DNA of 64,000 bases, from NCBI GenBank assembly GCA_009360885.1, contig SPEL01000005.1, positions 186,001-250,000 of the forward strand, written 5' to 3'. The notes beneath the pieces were generated by a model. That model was not told where the DNA came from and searched no databases. It worked only from the letters and a program-made list of their open reading frames with translations. Position 1 is the stretch's first letter. Every line of letters begins with the position of its first letter. The position numbers were made by a program, and so were the translations under genes. This document shows, in pieces, positions 18,260 through 27,216 of the stretch. Source of the DNA: Sphingobium sp. GTDB lineage: Bacteria > Pseudomonadota > Alphaproteobacteria > Sphingomonadales > Sphingomonadaceae.

Positions 18260-19389
18260 CAGCCCGCCATACCCAGCGCCGTACCCGCAATATGGGGCAA
18301 GGGCAGAATTTTCATGGCCGCGCCCAGACTGGCGGCCGCGCGCGGCATACCATAAACGGTAGAGCTGGCCTGATCCTGCGCAATAGTGCGGGCTCCCGCC
18401 TGCCGCATTGCTAACAGCCCCTTTGCGCCGTCCTGCCCCATGCCGGTTAGCAAAATACCAACCGCCGCCGGGCCAAGTCGCTGCGCCGCCGATTCAAACA
18501 AGCGATCCACACTGGGCCGATGGCCCGAGACCGGATCGCCCGGCACCATATTTACGGAAAGCTGTCCGGAACGACCAATGATGGCATGACGGTCATTGCC
18601 CGGCGCAATATATATATGACCGGGGCGCAAAGGCAGGCCCGGTTCCACCAGTTGCACCTTTGCCGCGCATTTCGCATCCAGCCGCTGCGCCATGGCGGGG
18701 GCGAAGGCCGCGCTGATATGCTGAACAATCACCGTGGGCGGGCAATTTTCAGGGAAGCTGGGCAAGATGTGGTGCAGAGCTTCCACCCCACCTGTTGAGG
18801 CGCCAATGACGATGCACAAAGCATCTGTTGTTGCAGATGCGCCAGCAAAGCGAACGTCGGTTGTTACCGATGTTCCAATGGAATCTATACCGGGTGCAAC
18901 AGGTCCAGTACCAGCCACCGCCCGCAACGCCGCATTACGAAGCGGCACAGCCCCACCAGCGGTCATATCCGCCGACATGCCGCGCCAGCGCCGCACCCGT
19001 GCCGCGCTGCTCACCATTGCGGCGAGCGCACCACCATCATGATCGAGGAAATTACTGATCGCCCCATCCGGCTTGGCATAACAATCGACTGCACCCAGTT
19101 CCAGCGCACGCACGGTCACGTCACAGCCCTGCTGGGTAACGCCCGATACAATCACCACCGGCATAGGACGCAGACGCATGATCTTATCGAGAAAATCCAG
19201 CCCGTTCATCCCCGGCATTTCAATGTCCAGCGTGACAACGTCAGGGTTCATTTCCCTAATCATCACCCGTGCCTGCCGCGCATCCGCCGCCGTGCCAATC
19301 ACTTCCAGATCAGGGGCCTGAGATAATAGCCGCGTCAGCAATGCCCGCATGGTTGCGCTATCATCAACGATCAGAACACGGGTCTTCAT
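18256..19389 (-). CDS. cheB: Chemotaxis methylesterase CheB (canonical)
   Basis: CheB removes methyl groups from receptor glutamates. The 377-residue product has a receiver domain (Asp55 in LDIEMPG) and a complete catalytic domain with Ser198 (GASTGG), His224 (VQHI) and Asp320 (MGQDGA). The linker between them (about 135-190) is longer than usual. It overlaps the cheA-cheR chimera by four bases (ATGA) and cheD by four bases. The opposing methyltransferase CheR is present only as a C-terminal fragment fused to CheA, so receptor methylation would depend on a CheR encoded elsewhere. Confidence 0.95.
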   Translation of the reverse strand: MKTRVLIVDDSATMRALLTRLLSQAPDLEVIGTAADARQARVMIREMNPDVVTLDIEMPGMNGLDFLDKIMRLRPMPVVIVSGVTQQGCDVTVRALELGAVDCYAKPDGAISNFLDHDGGALAAMVSSAARVRRWRGMSADMTAGGAVPLRNAALRAVAGTGPVAPGIDSIGTSVTTDVRFAGASATTDALCIVIGASTGGVEALHHILPSFPENCPPTVIVQHISAAFAPAMAQRLDAKCAAKVQLVEPGLPLRPGHIYIAPGNDRHAIIGRSGQLSVNMVPGDPVSGHRPSVDRLFESAAQRLGPAAVGILLTGMGQDGAKGLLAMRQAGARTIAQDQASSTVYGMPRAAASLGAAMKILPLPHIAGTALGMAGW

Positions 19390-21848
19390 GCCTCCACCTT
19401 TCGGTAAATCGTGTTGCCCACCAGCTCCAGCCGCTGCTGGGCCGGACCGCTCACCCGCTCGCTATGACCGATGTAGAGGTGACCGCCGGGGGCCAGATGG
19501 TCCGCAAAGCGCGCCACCAGCTTTTCCCGCGTCGGCTGATCGAAATAAATCATCACATTACGGCAGAAAACAACGTCAAACTGGCGCTTGATCGGCCAGA
19601 CACCCAGCAAATTGAGCCGCCGCACCCGTACAAGGGAACGCACCTCATCCTTCAACACCGCCTGCCCATGCCCCTCGGTATCCACGACAATCAGCACGCC
19701 TTCGCCGGGGTTCGTCAGCGCGCCTCTGGCACCCGTAGCATTACTGAGCGGTACAATCGGCAGGAAGCGGCCACGATTATTGAGAACCATCAAATCCTGC
19801 CCGATACCATCAATATCCTTCTCTTCTGGCCGCAGGCTTTCCAGCACATGGGTAAGCGGGATAACAACGGTCTGATCGCCAACGGTGACAATCATCCCAT
19901 CGGCAATGGCCAGCGTCAGCGGTAATGCCAGAGTGAAGGTACAGCCTTCACCGGGGCGCGATTCGATAGAAATACGCCCCCCCAGATCCTTCACATTCTG
20001 GCGCACCACATCCATGCCAACACCACGGCCAGAAATATTGGAAACCTGCTGCGCGGTTGAAAAACCAGCAGCGAAGATGAGATTGTCAATTTCTTCATTC
20101 GTTAACTGGGCATCCGGCGCGATCAGCCCCCGCTCCCGCGCCTTGCGCAGCACAACCTCGCGGTTAATGCCTGCACCATCATCGGTAATGGAAATAAGGA
20201 TACGCCCGCCGCGTTGCTCCGCCGACAAATGCAACTGCCCTTCGGCAGGCTTGCCGCTAGCGATGCGCTGCTCCGGCGTTTCAATACCATGATCGACCGC
20301 ATTACGGATGAGATGCGTCAAAGGCTCACCCAGACGTTCCACCACCGTCTTATCCAGCTCGGTGCTTTCCCCGCTCATCGTCAGTTGCACCTTCTTACCG
20401 GTCGATGATTCCAGCTCTCGTACAATACGCGGCACACGGGAAAAGACCGAGCCAATGGGCTGGGCACGAATGGACATCGCGCTTTCCTGAATTTCGCGGG
20501 TCAGTTGATCCAGCATCCCCATTTCATCGGTAACCGCAGCCCCGTTATGGCCGAGGCGCTGCGCCATCATCGCCTGCGCGATCACCAATTCGCCAACCGT
20601 GTCGATGAGCCGATCGAGCTTGGCGAGATCAACGCGCACCGTCTGGCCCACACTACTGACAGGGCGGGGGGCGGATGAAGCTGTGGCGGGGACGGTGGCC
20701 GAGGAGGGGGGCGGGGCTGAAGCAGGAACCGGGATTTGTTCTGCTGCCTCCTTCAACGGGGCAACGGGAACCGGCGCGGATTTCACCTCTGCCGCTGGCT
20801 GAACGATAACCGGCGCAGGAGCAGGGGCAGGAACCGAAGCCATAACCGCAGCCGGGGCCGGGGCGGCAACCGGCGGATATGCAGGAAGGGTCACAGAAAC
20901 CGGACCGGAACCGGGCAGCGCTTCCATTTCCTCAATCTTCAGCGTGCAATCATCACCGATGAAATCGAACACATCCTCAATTTCTGCGCGGGTGACGGAT
21001 GCAGGAAGAGCGAATTCCCAGCTCAGCCAACTTTTCTCAACCGTTAGCTGATCGAGCGAAGGCAAAGCGCTAGCATCAACCGACAGGCAGGAACCGCCCA
21101 GTTCCCCCAATTCCCGCAGCATCAACAACGGCTCATTACCATTGGCTAATGCACCATCGGCAAAACTCAGCGCCACATGCCAGCCATGGAGGGAAGCGCT
21201 TATGGGAAGGGAGGACATATCCGTGACATCTGTGACGGGCGCAGACGCAACAGCCACCACCGCTTCACCGTCTTCCAGCCGCCGCTCTACCTCAGCAGCG
21301 GCAGCCTCCATCGCGGCTGCCTCGCCCGCATCAAGGGACAATTCCCCCATCAGATCATCAAGATCAAAATCAAGACCGAAATCATCCGCCGATGCCTCAT
21401 CTGCCGCCGCAGTCACAGATGCTGCGCCAACATCATCAGAGGTCATTTCTTCTATTGGTAGGCCAGCGGCAGCACGCTCCGCCACCTCTTCCAATTCCGC
21501 GCTCACGGCCTCATCATCAGGCGACGGCCCTTCACCGCGCACCGACGCGACATGATCGCTCAGCACATCAAAGGCCCGCAGCATCAGCCCGGTCAGCCGA
21601 TCACCCAGCGCCAGATCTCCATCACGCACATAAGAAAGCACGGTTTCAAATTTATGGGTGAAGGCCTGCAACAGGGTGAAGCTGAAAGCCCCTGCCCCGC
21701 CTTTGATAGAGTGAACAGCGCGAAAAATGCTATTCACCGTCTCACCATCAGCCGTGCCAGACTGGCAGGCCATCAGCCCTTCTTCGGCAAGGGCGAGGGC
21801 TTCTTCACATTCCAGAAAGAAGATTCCCTGAATCTCTTCATTGGTCAT
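19386..21848 (-). CDS. cheA: CheA histidine kinase fused to the C-terminal part of CheR
   Basis: The 820-residue product is CheA for most of its length. P1 has the phospho-acceptor His46 (AVHSIKGG). A P2-like CheY-docking domain lies at about 218-310, and a long Ala/Pro linker follows. P3 dimerisation begins near 403 (VRVDLAKLDRLIDTVGEL). P4 kinase has the N box HLIRNAVDHGIE, then DDGAGI and GRGVGMDVV. P5 begins near 643 but stops after DTEGHGQAVL (residue 732). The remaining 88 residues are the end of a CheR methyltransferase: RRLNLLGVWP, FCRNVMIYFD, PGGHLYIGHSE and VGNTIYRK. The CheR N-terminal domain and SAM-binding GxGxxxGEE region are absent. This looks like an in-frame deletion that removed the end of cheA and the start of cheR. 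The reading frame is intact throughout. Confidence 0.9.
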   Translation of the reverse strand: MTNEEIQGIFFLECEEALALAEEGLMACQSGTADGETVNSIFRAVHSIKGGAGAFSFTLLQAFTHKFETVLSYVRDGDLALGDRLTGLMLRAFDVLSDHVASVRGEGPSPDDEAVSAELEEVAERAAAGLPIEEMTSDDVGAASVTAAADEASADDFGLDFDLDDLMGELSLDAGEAAAMEAAAAEVERRLEDGEAVVAVASAPVTDVTDMSSLPISASLHGWHVALSFADGALANGNEPLLMLRELGELGGSCLSVDASALPSLDQLTVEKSWLSWEFALPASVTRAEIEDVFDFIGDDCTLKIEEMEALPGSGPVSVTLPAYPPVAAPAPAAVMASVPAPAPAPVIVQPAAEVKSAPVPVAPLKEAAEQIPVPASAPPPSSATVPATASSAPRPVSSVGQTVRVDLAKLDRLIDTVGELVIAQAMMAQRLGHNGAAVTDEMGMLDQLTREIQESAMSIRAQPIGSVFSRVPRIVRELESSTGKKVQLTMSGESTELDKTVVERLGEPLTHLIRNAVDHGIETPEQRIASGKPAEGQLHLSAEQRGGRILISITDDGAGINREVVLRKARERGLIAPDAQLTNEEIDNLIFAAGFSTAQQVSNISGRGVGMDVVRQNVKDLGGRISIESRPGEGCTFTLALPLTLAIADGMIVTVGDQTVVIPLTHVLESLRPEEKDIDGIGQDLMVLNNRGRFLPIVPLSNATGARGALTNPGEGVLIVVDTEGHGQAVLKDEVRSLVRVRRLNLLGVWPIKRQFDVVFCRNVMIYFDQPTREKLVARFADHLAPGGHLYIGHSERVSGPAQQRLELVGNTIYRKVEA

Positions 21849-21896
21849 CGCGGTTATCTACCTCTGTTCTTTCCGGCCCATATTCTATCTGATTAC

Positions 21897-22172
21897 TCAG
21901 GCGGATTGCGCCCACCGGAATATCTCTGCCAGCCCGGCCACCCGCGCTGCCGAAATCATCGCAGGGGATGGATGCACCTCCAGCATAGCCGACCGCGCCT
22001 GTGCCGTTTGCTGGGCACTTAGCATCAATTGCAGGCCAGAAAGGCCGATGCGCGCCACATCGCTGCCTTCTAATATTACACTGACACCCGGTGCCATAGA
22101 CCGATCCAGATGAGAGACCAGAGCATCCGCAGAGGTGCGGTCCATGATGGCGGGCAGGGTTATCATTGTCAT
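21897..22172 (-). CDS. STAS domain protein
   Basis: A single STAS (anti-sigma-antagonist type) domain of 91 residues: ITLPAIMDRTSADALVSHL, then VILEGSDVARIGLSGLQLML. The DSSG phosphorylation motif reads GLSG, so the serine is kept and the aspartate is not. Such proteins often sit between an MCP and cheA in alphaproteobacterial operons. The ATG with AAAGGA ten bases upstream is chosen; a GTG nine codons earlier is possible. Confidence 0.8.
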   Translation of the reverse strand: MTMITLPAIMDRTSADALVSHLDRSMAPGVSVILEGSDVARIGLSGLQLMLSAQQTAQARSAMLEVHPSPAMISAARVAGLAEIFRWAQSA

Positions 22173-22212
22173 ATCAGTGGTGTCCTTTAATGGCCTCACT
22201 ATCTATTAATCG

Positions 22213-23712
22213 TTAAAATTCAGACCAGTCGTCGTCATCCATAGCCAGCGCGAGGCTATTTTCCCGCTGCGTCCGAACCTGCGCGGGTTGTGCTGCAACC
22301 AGTGGAGGAGACACAGGAGCTGGTGCAAAAGAGACCGAATTGCCGACAGGCGAAGGGGAAATAGTGGAAACGGCAGCAATCGCTTCCTTCCTCATCGGGC
22401 TGGCAGAGGACACTGCCGCGGGAGCCGGAGCTTCTTTCCTGCGTCCACCCAGCCGGAAACGCTCCACCAGCCCAGCCAGATCATCCGCCTCATTGGCAAG
22501 GCTGCGTACAGCGGCACTGGATTCTTCGACCATCGCGGCATTTTGCTGTGTCATCTTATCCATATCGCCAACGGACTGGTTGACCTGCAATAACCGCACT
22601 GCCTGCGTTTCAGCGGTTTCGGAGATAGAGGAGACAAGCAGATTTATTTCCCCCACCCGCGTCACAATACGGTTGAGCATTGATCCCGTTTCACCGACCA
22701 GTTCCACCCCAGTATTAACCTGCTGCGCGCTGGTCATGATGAGCGCCTTAATGTCCTTTGCCGCCTCGGCGCTACGCTGCGCAAGGGCGCGCACTTCGTT
22801 CGCCACTACGGCAAAGCCTTTGCCTGCATCGCCTGCGCGGGCGGCCTCTACCCCGGCATTGAGCGCCAGCAGGTTTGTTTGAAACGCGATACCGTCAATC
22901 ACATTGATAATCTGGGTGATTTCCTGCGCGGACCGCTCAATCGCTCCCATGGCGGCAACCGCGCGTTCCACCACAAGGCCGCCATCACTGGCTTCCTTAT
23001 GCGCGCCACCAATGGCTTGCGCAGCGCGATGGGCACTTTGTGCGCTCTGTTCCACCATGCTGGTGATTTCATTCATAGAGGACGCCGTTTCCTCCAGCGC
23101 AGCGGCCTGCTCCTCTGTCCGCTGCGACAAATCCTGCGTAGCAACACGAATTTCGCCAGAGCCGGAATGAATGCTACCCACCGCACGAGTGACAGAACCA
23201 ATGGTGCTGGAGAGGCTGCTCATCGCGTCATTATAATCCAGCCGCAGCCGGTCATATTCGCCGGGGAAATTATCGCCGATACGGAATAGCAAATTACCCG
23301 CCGCCAGCTCAGACAGGCCTTTGCCCAGCGCTTGTACAACCTGCTCCTGCTGCTTTGCATTGTCCTGCACCATCTGGGCATTACGGCGGAAGATATTCAT
23401 CGCCCGCACCATGCGGCCCACGCAATCCCGATGCTCGCCATAGCGTACAGGGCTATCGAGATCCCCTGCGGCAAGGGCCTCCATACGTTCAACCGTCGCC
23501 ACATAAGGGGCACTGATCTGGCGCCCGGCATAGATCATCGTCGCAGCCGTACCTATGAGGCCCCAGGCCGCACAGGCAAAGCCAATCAGCGGATAGCCTG
23601 CGACGGCAACCCCTACGCCAGCAAAAGCCCAAATTCCCCACATCATTTCTACAATCAACAGGGCCCGGAGCTTGTGGACAATCGGGGCGTGCTTGCTGAA
23701 CCAATCAAACAT
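22213..23712 (-). CDS. Methyl-accepting chemotaxis protein with CheR-docking tail
   Basis: The 499-residue receptor has two membrane segments close together (about 16-38 and 41-63), so it lacks a periplasmic sensor domain. HAMP-like helices follow (about 64-120). The signalling domain carries the conserved hairpin tip [17 protein letters not shown] with [16 protein letters not shown]. After a Pro/Ala linker the protein ends in DDDDWSEF, an acidic WxxF pentapeptide of the sort that tethers CheR or CheB. It heads the chemotaxis operon. What it senses cannot be told; detection from the cytoplasm or membrane is likely. Confidence 0.92.
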   Translation of the reverse strand: MFDWFSKHAPIVHKLRALLIVEMMWGIWAFAGVGVAVAGYPLIGFACAAWGLIGTAATMIYAGRQISAPYVATVERMEALAAGDLDSPVRYGEHRDCVGRMVRAMNIFRRNAQMVQDNAKQQEQVVQALGKGLSELAAGNLLFRIGDNFPGEYDRLRLDYNDAMSSLSSTIGSVTRAVGSIHSGSGEIRVATQDLSQRTEEQAAALEETASSMNEITSMVEQSAQSAHRAAQAIGGAHKEASDGGLVVERAVAAMGAIERSAQEITQIINVIDGIAFQTNLLALNAGVEAARAGDAGKGFAVVANEVRALAQRSAEAAKDIKALIMTSAQQVNTGVELVGETGSMLNRIVTRVGEINLLVSSISETAETQAVRLLQVNQSVGDMDKMTQQNAAMVEESSAAVRSLANEADDLAGLVERFRLGGRRKEAPAPAAVSSASPMRKEAIAAVSTISPSPVGNSVSFAPAPVSPPLVAAQPAQVRTQRENSLALAMDDDDWSEF

Positions 23713-23883
23713 TCGGAAGAAACTCCATGCATAGACCCTTTCACCGCCCGGATTATGCTCTTAGCCCGGAGTCGGCCTGCTCTTATTCAACCCCCTAATA
23801 GACAATCGTTAATTCCCGGTTTTCATGGGGATACCCCGGCATTGCAAAGCATGGCGGCGGGACCTGCTTTCCGTCTTGCCCTA

Positions 23884-23904
23884 TATGTATGCCTAGGATA
23901 CAAT
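23884..23904. promoter_or_regulatory. Candidate MarR (FerC-like) operator upstream of ferB
   Basis: The site reads TATGTAT, seven bases (GCCTAGG), ATACAAT. It shares half-site sequence and spacing with two other copies at 35274-35294 and 35949-35969. It lies 60 bases before the ferB start codon, a usual place for a repressor site. Confidence 0.7.
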
Positions 23905-23964
23905 ATGCCGTCATTTATGAAAGGCCACGCCCCCAACAGGGCATTCATATCAAAGGAGCACAAT

Positions 23965-24798
23965 ATGGAAGAGAAGGATGTCGTTTCCGTCCACGTCGAA
24001 GACGGGATTGCATGGGTGAATTTCGCGCGCCCTGAAAAGCGCAATGCGATGAGCCCGACGCTGAACCGTCGCATGATGGACGTGCTGGATGAGCTGGAAT
24101 ATCGCGAAGATGTGGGCGTTCTCGTGCTGGGCGGCGAAGGCTCTGCATGGTCTGCCGGGATGGACCTAAAAGAATATTTCCGCGAAACCGAAGCCAACGG
24201 CCTGCGCGGCGTGCGCAAGTCTCAGCGTGAAAGCTATGGCTGGTTCCGTCGTCTGCGCTGGTTCCAGAAACCAACCATCGCCATGGTCAATGGCTGGTGC
24301 TTTGGCGGCGGCTTTGGCCCGCTGTTCGCGTGCGATCTTGCCATCAGCGCGGATGAAGCGAAATTTGGCCTTTCTGAAATTAACTGGGGCATTTTGCCCG
24401 GTGGCGGCGTAACCAAGGTGGTCGTTGATCTGCTGCCGATGCGTGACGCCATGTGGTTGTCCCTGACCGGCGAACTTGCCGATGGTAAGCAGGCCGCCGC
24501 TATGCGTCTGGTGAATGAGAGTGTTCCGCTCGACCAGTTGAAGGCCCGCACCACCGAAGTCGCGAAAATGCTGCTGGAAAAGAACCCGATTGCCCTCAAA
24601 TTCACCAAGGATGCGGTCCGCCGTGTCGGTGTGATGACCTATGACGAAGCCGAGGATTATCTGGTCCGTATGCAGGAAGCCTGCAACTTCCACGACAAAT
24701 CCGAAGGCCGCAAGGAAGGCATTCGCCAGTTCATCGACGAAAAGAGCTATAAGCCCGGCCTTGGCGCTTATGATAAGAGCAAGGCGCAGTCTAAGTAA
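23965..24798 (+). CDS. ferB: Feruloyl-CoA hydratase/lyase
   Basis: This crotonase-fold enzyme (277 residues) hydrates feruloyl-CoA and cleaves the product to vanillin and acetyl-CoA. It has ARPEKRNAMSP at the N-terminus, SAGMDLKEYF and NGWCFGGGFGPLFACDLA for the oxyanion region, and GLSEINWGILPGG, which carries the active-site glutamate typical of hydroxycinnamoyl-CoA hydratase-lyases. AAGGAG lies six bases before the ATG; a reading extending 211 codons upstream runs antisense to the receptor gene and is rejected. It has its own operator and terminator, unlike the ferBA operon described in SYK-6. Confidence 0.87.
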   Translation: MEEKDVVSVHVEDGIAWVNFARPEKRNAMSPTLNRRMMDVLDELEYREDVGVLVLGGEGSAWSAGMDLKEYFRETEANGLRGVRKSQRESYGWFRRLRWFQKPTIAMVNGWCFGGGFGPLFACDLAISADEAKFGLSEINWGILPGGGVTKVVVDLLPMRDAMWLSLTGELADGKQAAAMRLVNESVPLDQLKARTTEVAKMLLEKNPIALKFTKDAVRRVGVMTYDEAEDYLVRMQEACNFHDKSEGRKEGIRQFIDEKSYKPGLGAYDKSKAQSK

Positions 24799-24822
24799 GA
24801 CTCAGCTGAAATCAGCAAATAA

Positions 24823-24855
24823 GGGGGCGTCGTTCATGCGGCGCCCCTTTTTCTT
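24823..24855 (+). terminator. Terminator after ferB
   Basis: GGGGCG and CGCCCC form the stem and TTTTTCTTC follows. Confidence 0.8.
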
Positions 24856-24868
24856 CATGGTCTGGCCC

Positions 24869-26209
24869 TCAGTCCGCCATATCCTGCTCGATCGTTCGGG
24901 CCGCCAGGAAAAAGTGCAGCGCCGCCCAGATATAGGCAAGGGCAACAATCATCATCGCCGTCGTTAATGCATCAGCTGATGCCTGATTGCAGGCTTGTGA
25001 GGCTATGTTCGCCGCGCAAAGAACATCAAAATCAGCGCCGAAATTCTGCCGCGCAAAATAATCGCTCAGCATTCCGACCACCAATGGCCCCGCGCCAGAC
25101 CCAAGCAGGCTGGTGAAAATCACCACAATCGCCCCTGATGTCGCCCGCATTCGCGGTTCCATAATATTCGCATAAACACCTGTGCTTGCCGGGAGATAGG
25201 CATATTGGAATAGGCCGGTAATCATCAGCAAAATAGCCATGATGACCCAGTCAGATTGCAGCAAACTGATAAGATATAGTGGCCCCACCAATAGCAAACC
25301 GATCCCCGGCACCAAAACAAAGAAGCGCTTATCTTGTCTGGCCAGTCGGTTCGCCAGCATCCCCCCGCAGAACATGCTGATGGCACCGGGAATGGCACTG
25401 ATGAGGCCGGAAATCAGCCCACTCTGGGCGAAATCCATGCCAAAGCGGCGAAAGAAATAAGCAGCCAGAAAGACATTAATGCCAAACCCACTGGCACCCG
25501 CCAATGTCGACCCCAACAGCACATGCACATAAGATCTCCGCTGCAAGGCCCGCCGCACCACCGCCGAGAGCGGAGGCACAGCCTCCCCTCCCTGAGGCGG
25601 GGGATCATAATAACCGCGCAGAGGCTCCCTGATCGTTGTCATGAACAAAATACCCAGCAATATGCCGGGGGTGCCGACAATGAAAAAAGCCCAACGCCAG
25701 CCCAATTCCTCAGCAATGATACCACCGCCTGCCGCACCAATCAGCACCCCCAGAGGAATGGCGAGGGTCAGGATAGAGGATGCTGCCACCCTTTGATGCG
25801 GGGGGTAATAATCAAATGTCAGCGAAGTCGCCGCTGGCTGCGCCGCCTCACCAATGCCCACCGCCATCCGCGCCAGCAGCAAGACAAGGAAACCCGTCGC
25901 GAAACCGCATGAAACCGTTGCAACCGACCAGATGATGATACCGATGCCATATATTTTGGCCCGGTTCATACGTTCAGACATGCGGGCAATCGGCAGGCTG
26001 AATACGCAATTTAACGCCGCAAAGGCCATACCGCCCAGCAAGCCCAGTTCCGTATCCGTCAGGCCCAGTTCAATCTTGATCGGCTGATTAAGGACCGAGA
26101 TGATCTGTCGATCGACGAATGCAAACATATTCGTCAATAACAACATGGTCAGAAGCCAGGCCCGATAGCGCCTGTTCTCCATGGTTGTCAGGATTGACCT
26201 ATCATTCAT
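24869..26209 (-). CDS. MFS transporter, spinster-like
   Basis: The 446-residue product has about 12 membrane helices. It opens with LLTNMFAFVDRQIISVLNQPIK and has a family loop motif at LPIARMSERMNRAKIYG and RMAVGIGEAAQPAATSL, features of the spinster-like major facilitator group often linked to aromatic or steroid catabolism in sphingomonads. GGAG lies six bases before the chosen ATG. It follows the glutathione transferase and CmcJ-like genes on the same strand, which suggests uptake of a lignin-derived aromatic compound; the substrate is inferred. Confidence 0.83.
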   Translation of the reverse strand: MNDRSILTTMENRRYRAWLLTMLLLTNMFAFVDRQIISVLNQPIKIELGLTDTELGLLGGMAFAALNCVFSLPIARMSERMNRAKIYGIGIIIWSVATVSCGFATGFLVLLLARMAVGIGEAAQPAATSLTFDYYPPHQRVAASSILTLAIPLGVLIGAAGGGIIAEELGWRWAFFIVGTPGILLGILFMTTIREPLRGYYDPPPQGGEAVPPLSAVVRRALQRRSYVHVLLGSTLAGASGFGINVFLAAYFFRRFGMDFAQSGLISGLISAIPGAISMFCGGMLANRLARQDKRFFVLVPGIGLLLVGPLYLISLLQSDWVIMAILLMITGLFQYAYLPASTGVYANIMEPRMRATSGAIVVIFTSLLGSGAGPLVVGMLSDYFARQNFGADFDVLCAANIASQACNQASADALTTAMMIVALAYIWAALHFFLAARTIEQDMAD

Positions 26210-26418
26210 TCCGCTCTCCCCTGCGCTTCCTTGCGGTTCCAAAAGAAACCGCAAGGACGCCCTATTCTGATCTCTGGTTAATCAAGGCCATAGGGTTAGG
26301 CCCCTGTAATGCCATGAGCCGTGATGATTTGTTTGCGATATGAAATGCGAGGAAAAGCCTCAGATGGCCACTTTGACGATGCAGTTAGCCCACAAACACC
26401 CTCAACAGGCTCGGCGGA

Positions 26419-27183
26419 TTATCGGACTTCGCCGGTAAAGGTGCGCAATGCGGGGTTGGTTTTGTTCGGCATAGCCAGCGCCTTTTGCACTGCCGGGCGG
26501 GCAACCAGACGATCCAGCCATTCGACCAAACGCGGGTTGCGACGCGATATTTCCATTTCGGGGAACATACGGTCTACCATCATCCCGCAATGGGCATAAA
26601 AATTAATGTCGGCCAGACTATAATCTTCCCCCGCCAGCCAAGGGGTTTGCTCCAGTTGCTGTTCCACCTTTGCCACCGCAACCTCAATTTTACGCGTAGC
26701 ATTGGCCAGATCAGCCTCGGAAAAGCCGGACCGCGCCGTGCGCCATTTCTCGCGCTGTTCATGCAGGGGAATGCGTTCTACGAGCTTATCAAACTCACCA
26801 TTATCAATGCCACGGGCAATGACGCCAACCATGCGATGCCAGCCGTGCATGGAAACGAAATTCATCACATGCTCGTCCACAAATTTATTCCAATAGCGCA
26901 TCCGGGCATTACCGGCCGCTGTATTGGGCCGCAGCGCCGGCGCGTCAGGAAAAGCATCCTCCAGATATTCATTGATGACGGTCGTATGGGTAATAATCAG
27001 CCCGTCATGATCCAGCACGGGCACCTGCCCTTCGGGGTTAATCGCCGTGAACCAGTCCTGATGCTGCTCAAATTTATGGAGGTCGATATAATGGCTTTCA
27101 AACTCCAATCCTTTTTCAAAAAGCGGGATCAGTGATTTCATGGAGTTAGCGACCGGTTCGGCATGATATAATTTCAGGGCCAT
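26419..27183 (-). CDS. Glutathione S-transferase of the LigF beta-etherase type
   Basis: The 254-residue protein has an N-terminal thioredoxin-like domain (LKLYHAEPVANSMKSLIPLFEKG, then GQVPVLDHDGLIITHTTVINEYLEDAFP) and a helical C-terminal domain (WLAGEDYSLADINFYAHCG). From memory it resembles LigF of Sphingobium SYK-6 along its whole length (KFEQHxDWFxxINPxGQVP, WxxARxGF). LigF cleaves the beta-aryl ether bond of lignin model compounds with glutathione. Stereospecificity and substrate are not readable. It lies 33 bases after the CmcJ-like gene and they are probably co-transcribed. Confidence 0.8.
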   Translation of the reverse strand: MALKLYHAEPVANSMKSLIPLFEKGLEFESHYIDLHKFEQHQDWFTAINPEGQVPVLDHDGLIITHTTVINEYLEDAFPDAPALRPNTAAGNARMRYWNKFVDEHVMNFVSMHGWHRMVGVIARGIDNGEFDKLVERIPLHEQREKWRTARSGFSEADLANATRKIEVAVAKVEQQLEQTPWLAGEDYSLADINFYAHCGMMVDRMFPEMEISRRNPRLVEWLDRLVARPAVQKALAMPNKTNPALRTFTGEVR

Positions 27184-27216
27184 AGGTTCCTCTGCTCTGT
27201 TCAGTTTTTGATATGG

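Noticed and set aside
23332-23964. Long upstream extension of the ferB reading frame
   Set aside because: It runs antisense to the receptor gene, has no family match, and AAGGAG marks the ATG at 23965.
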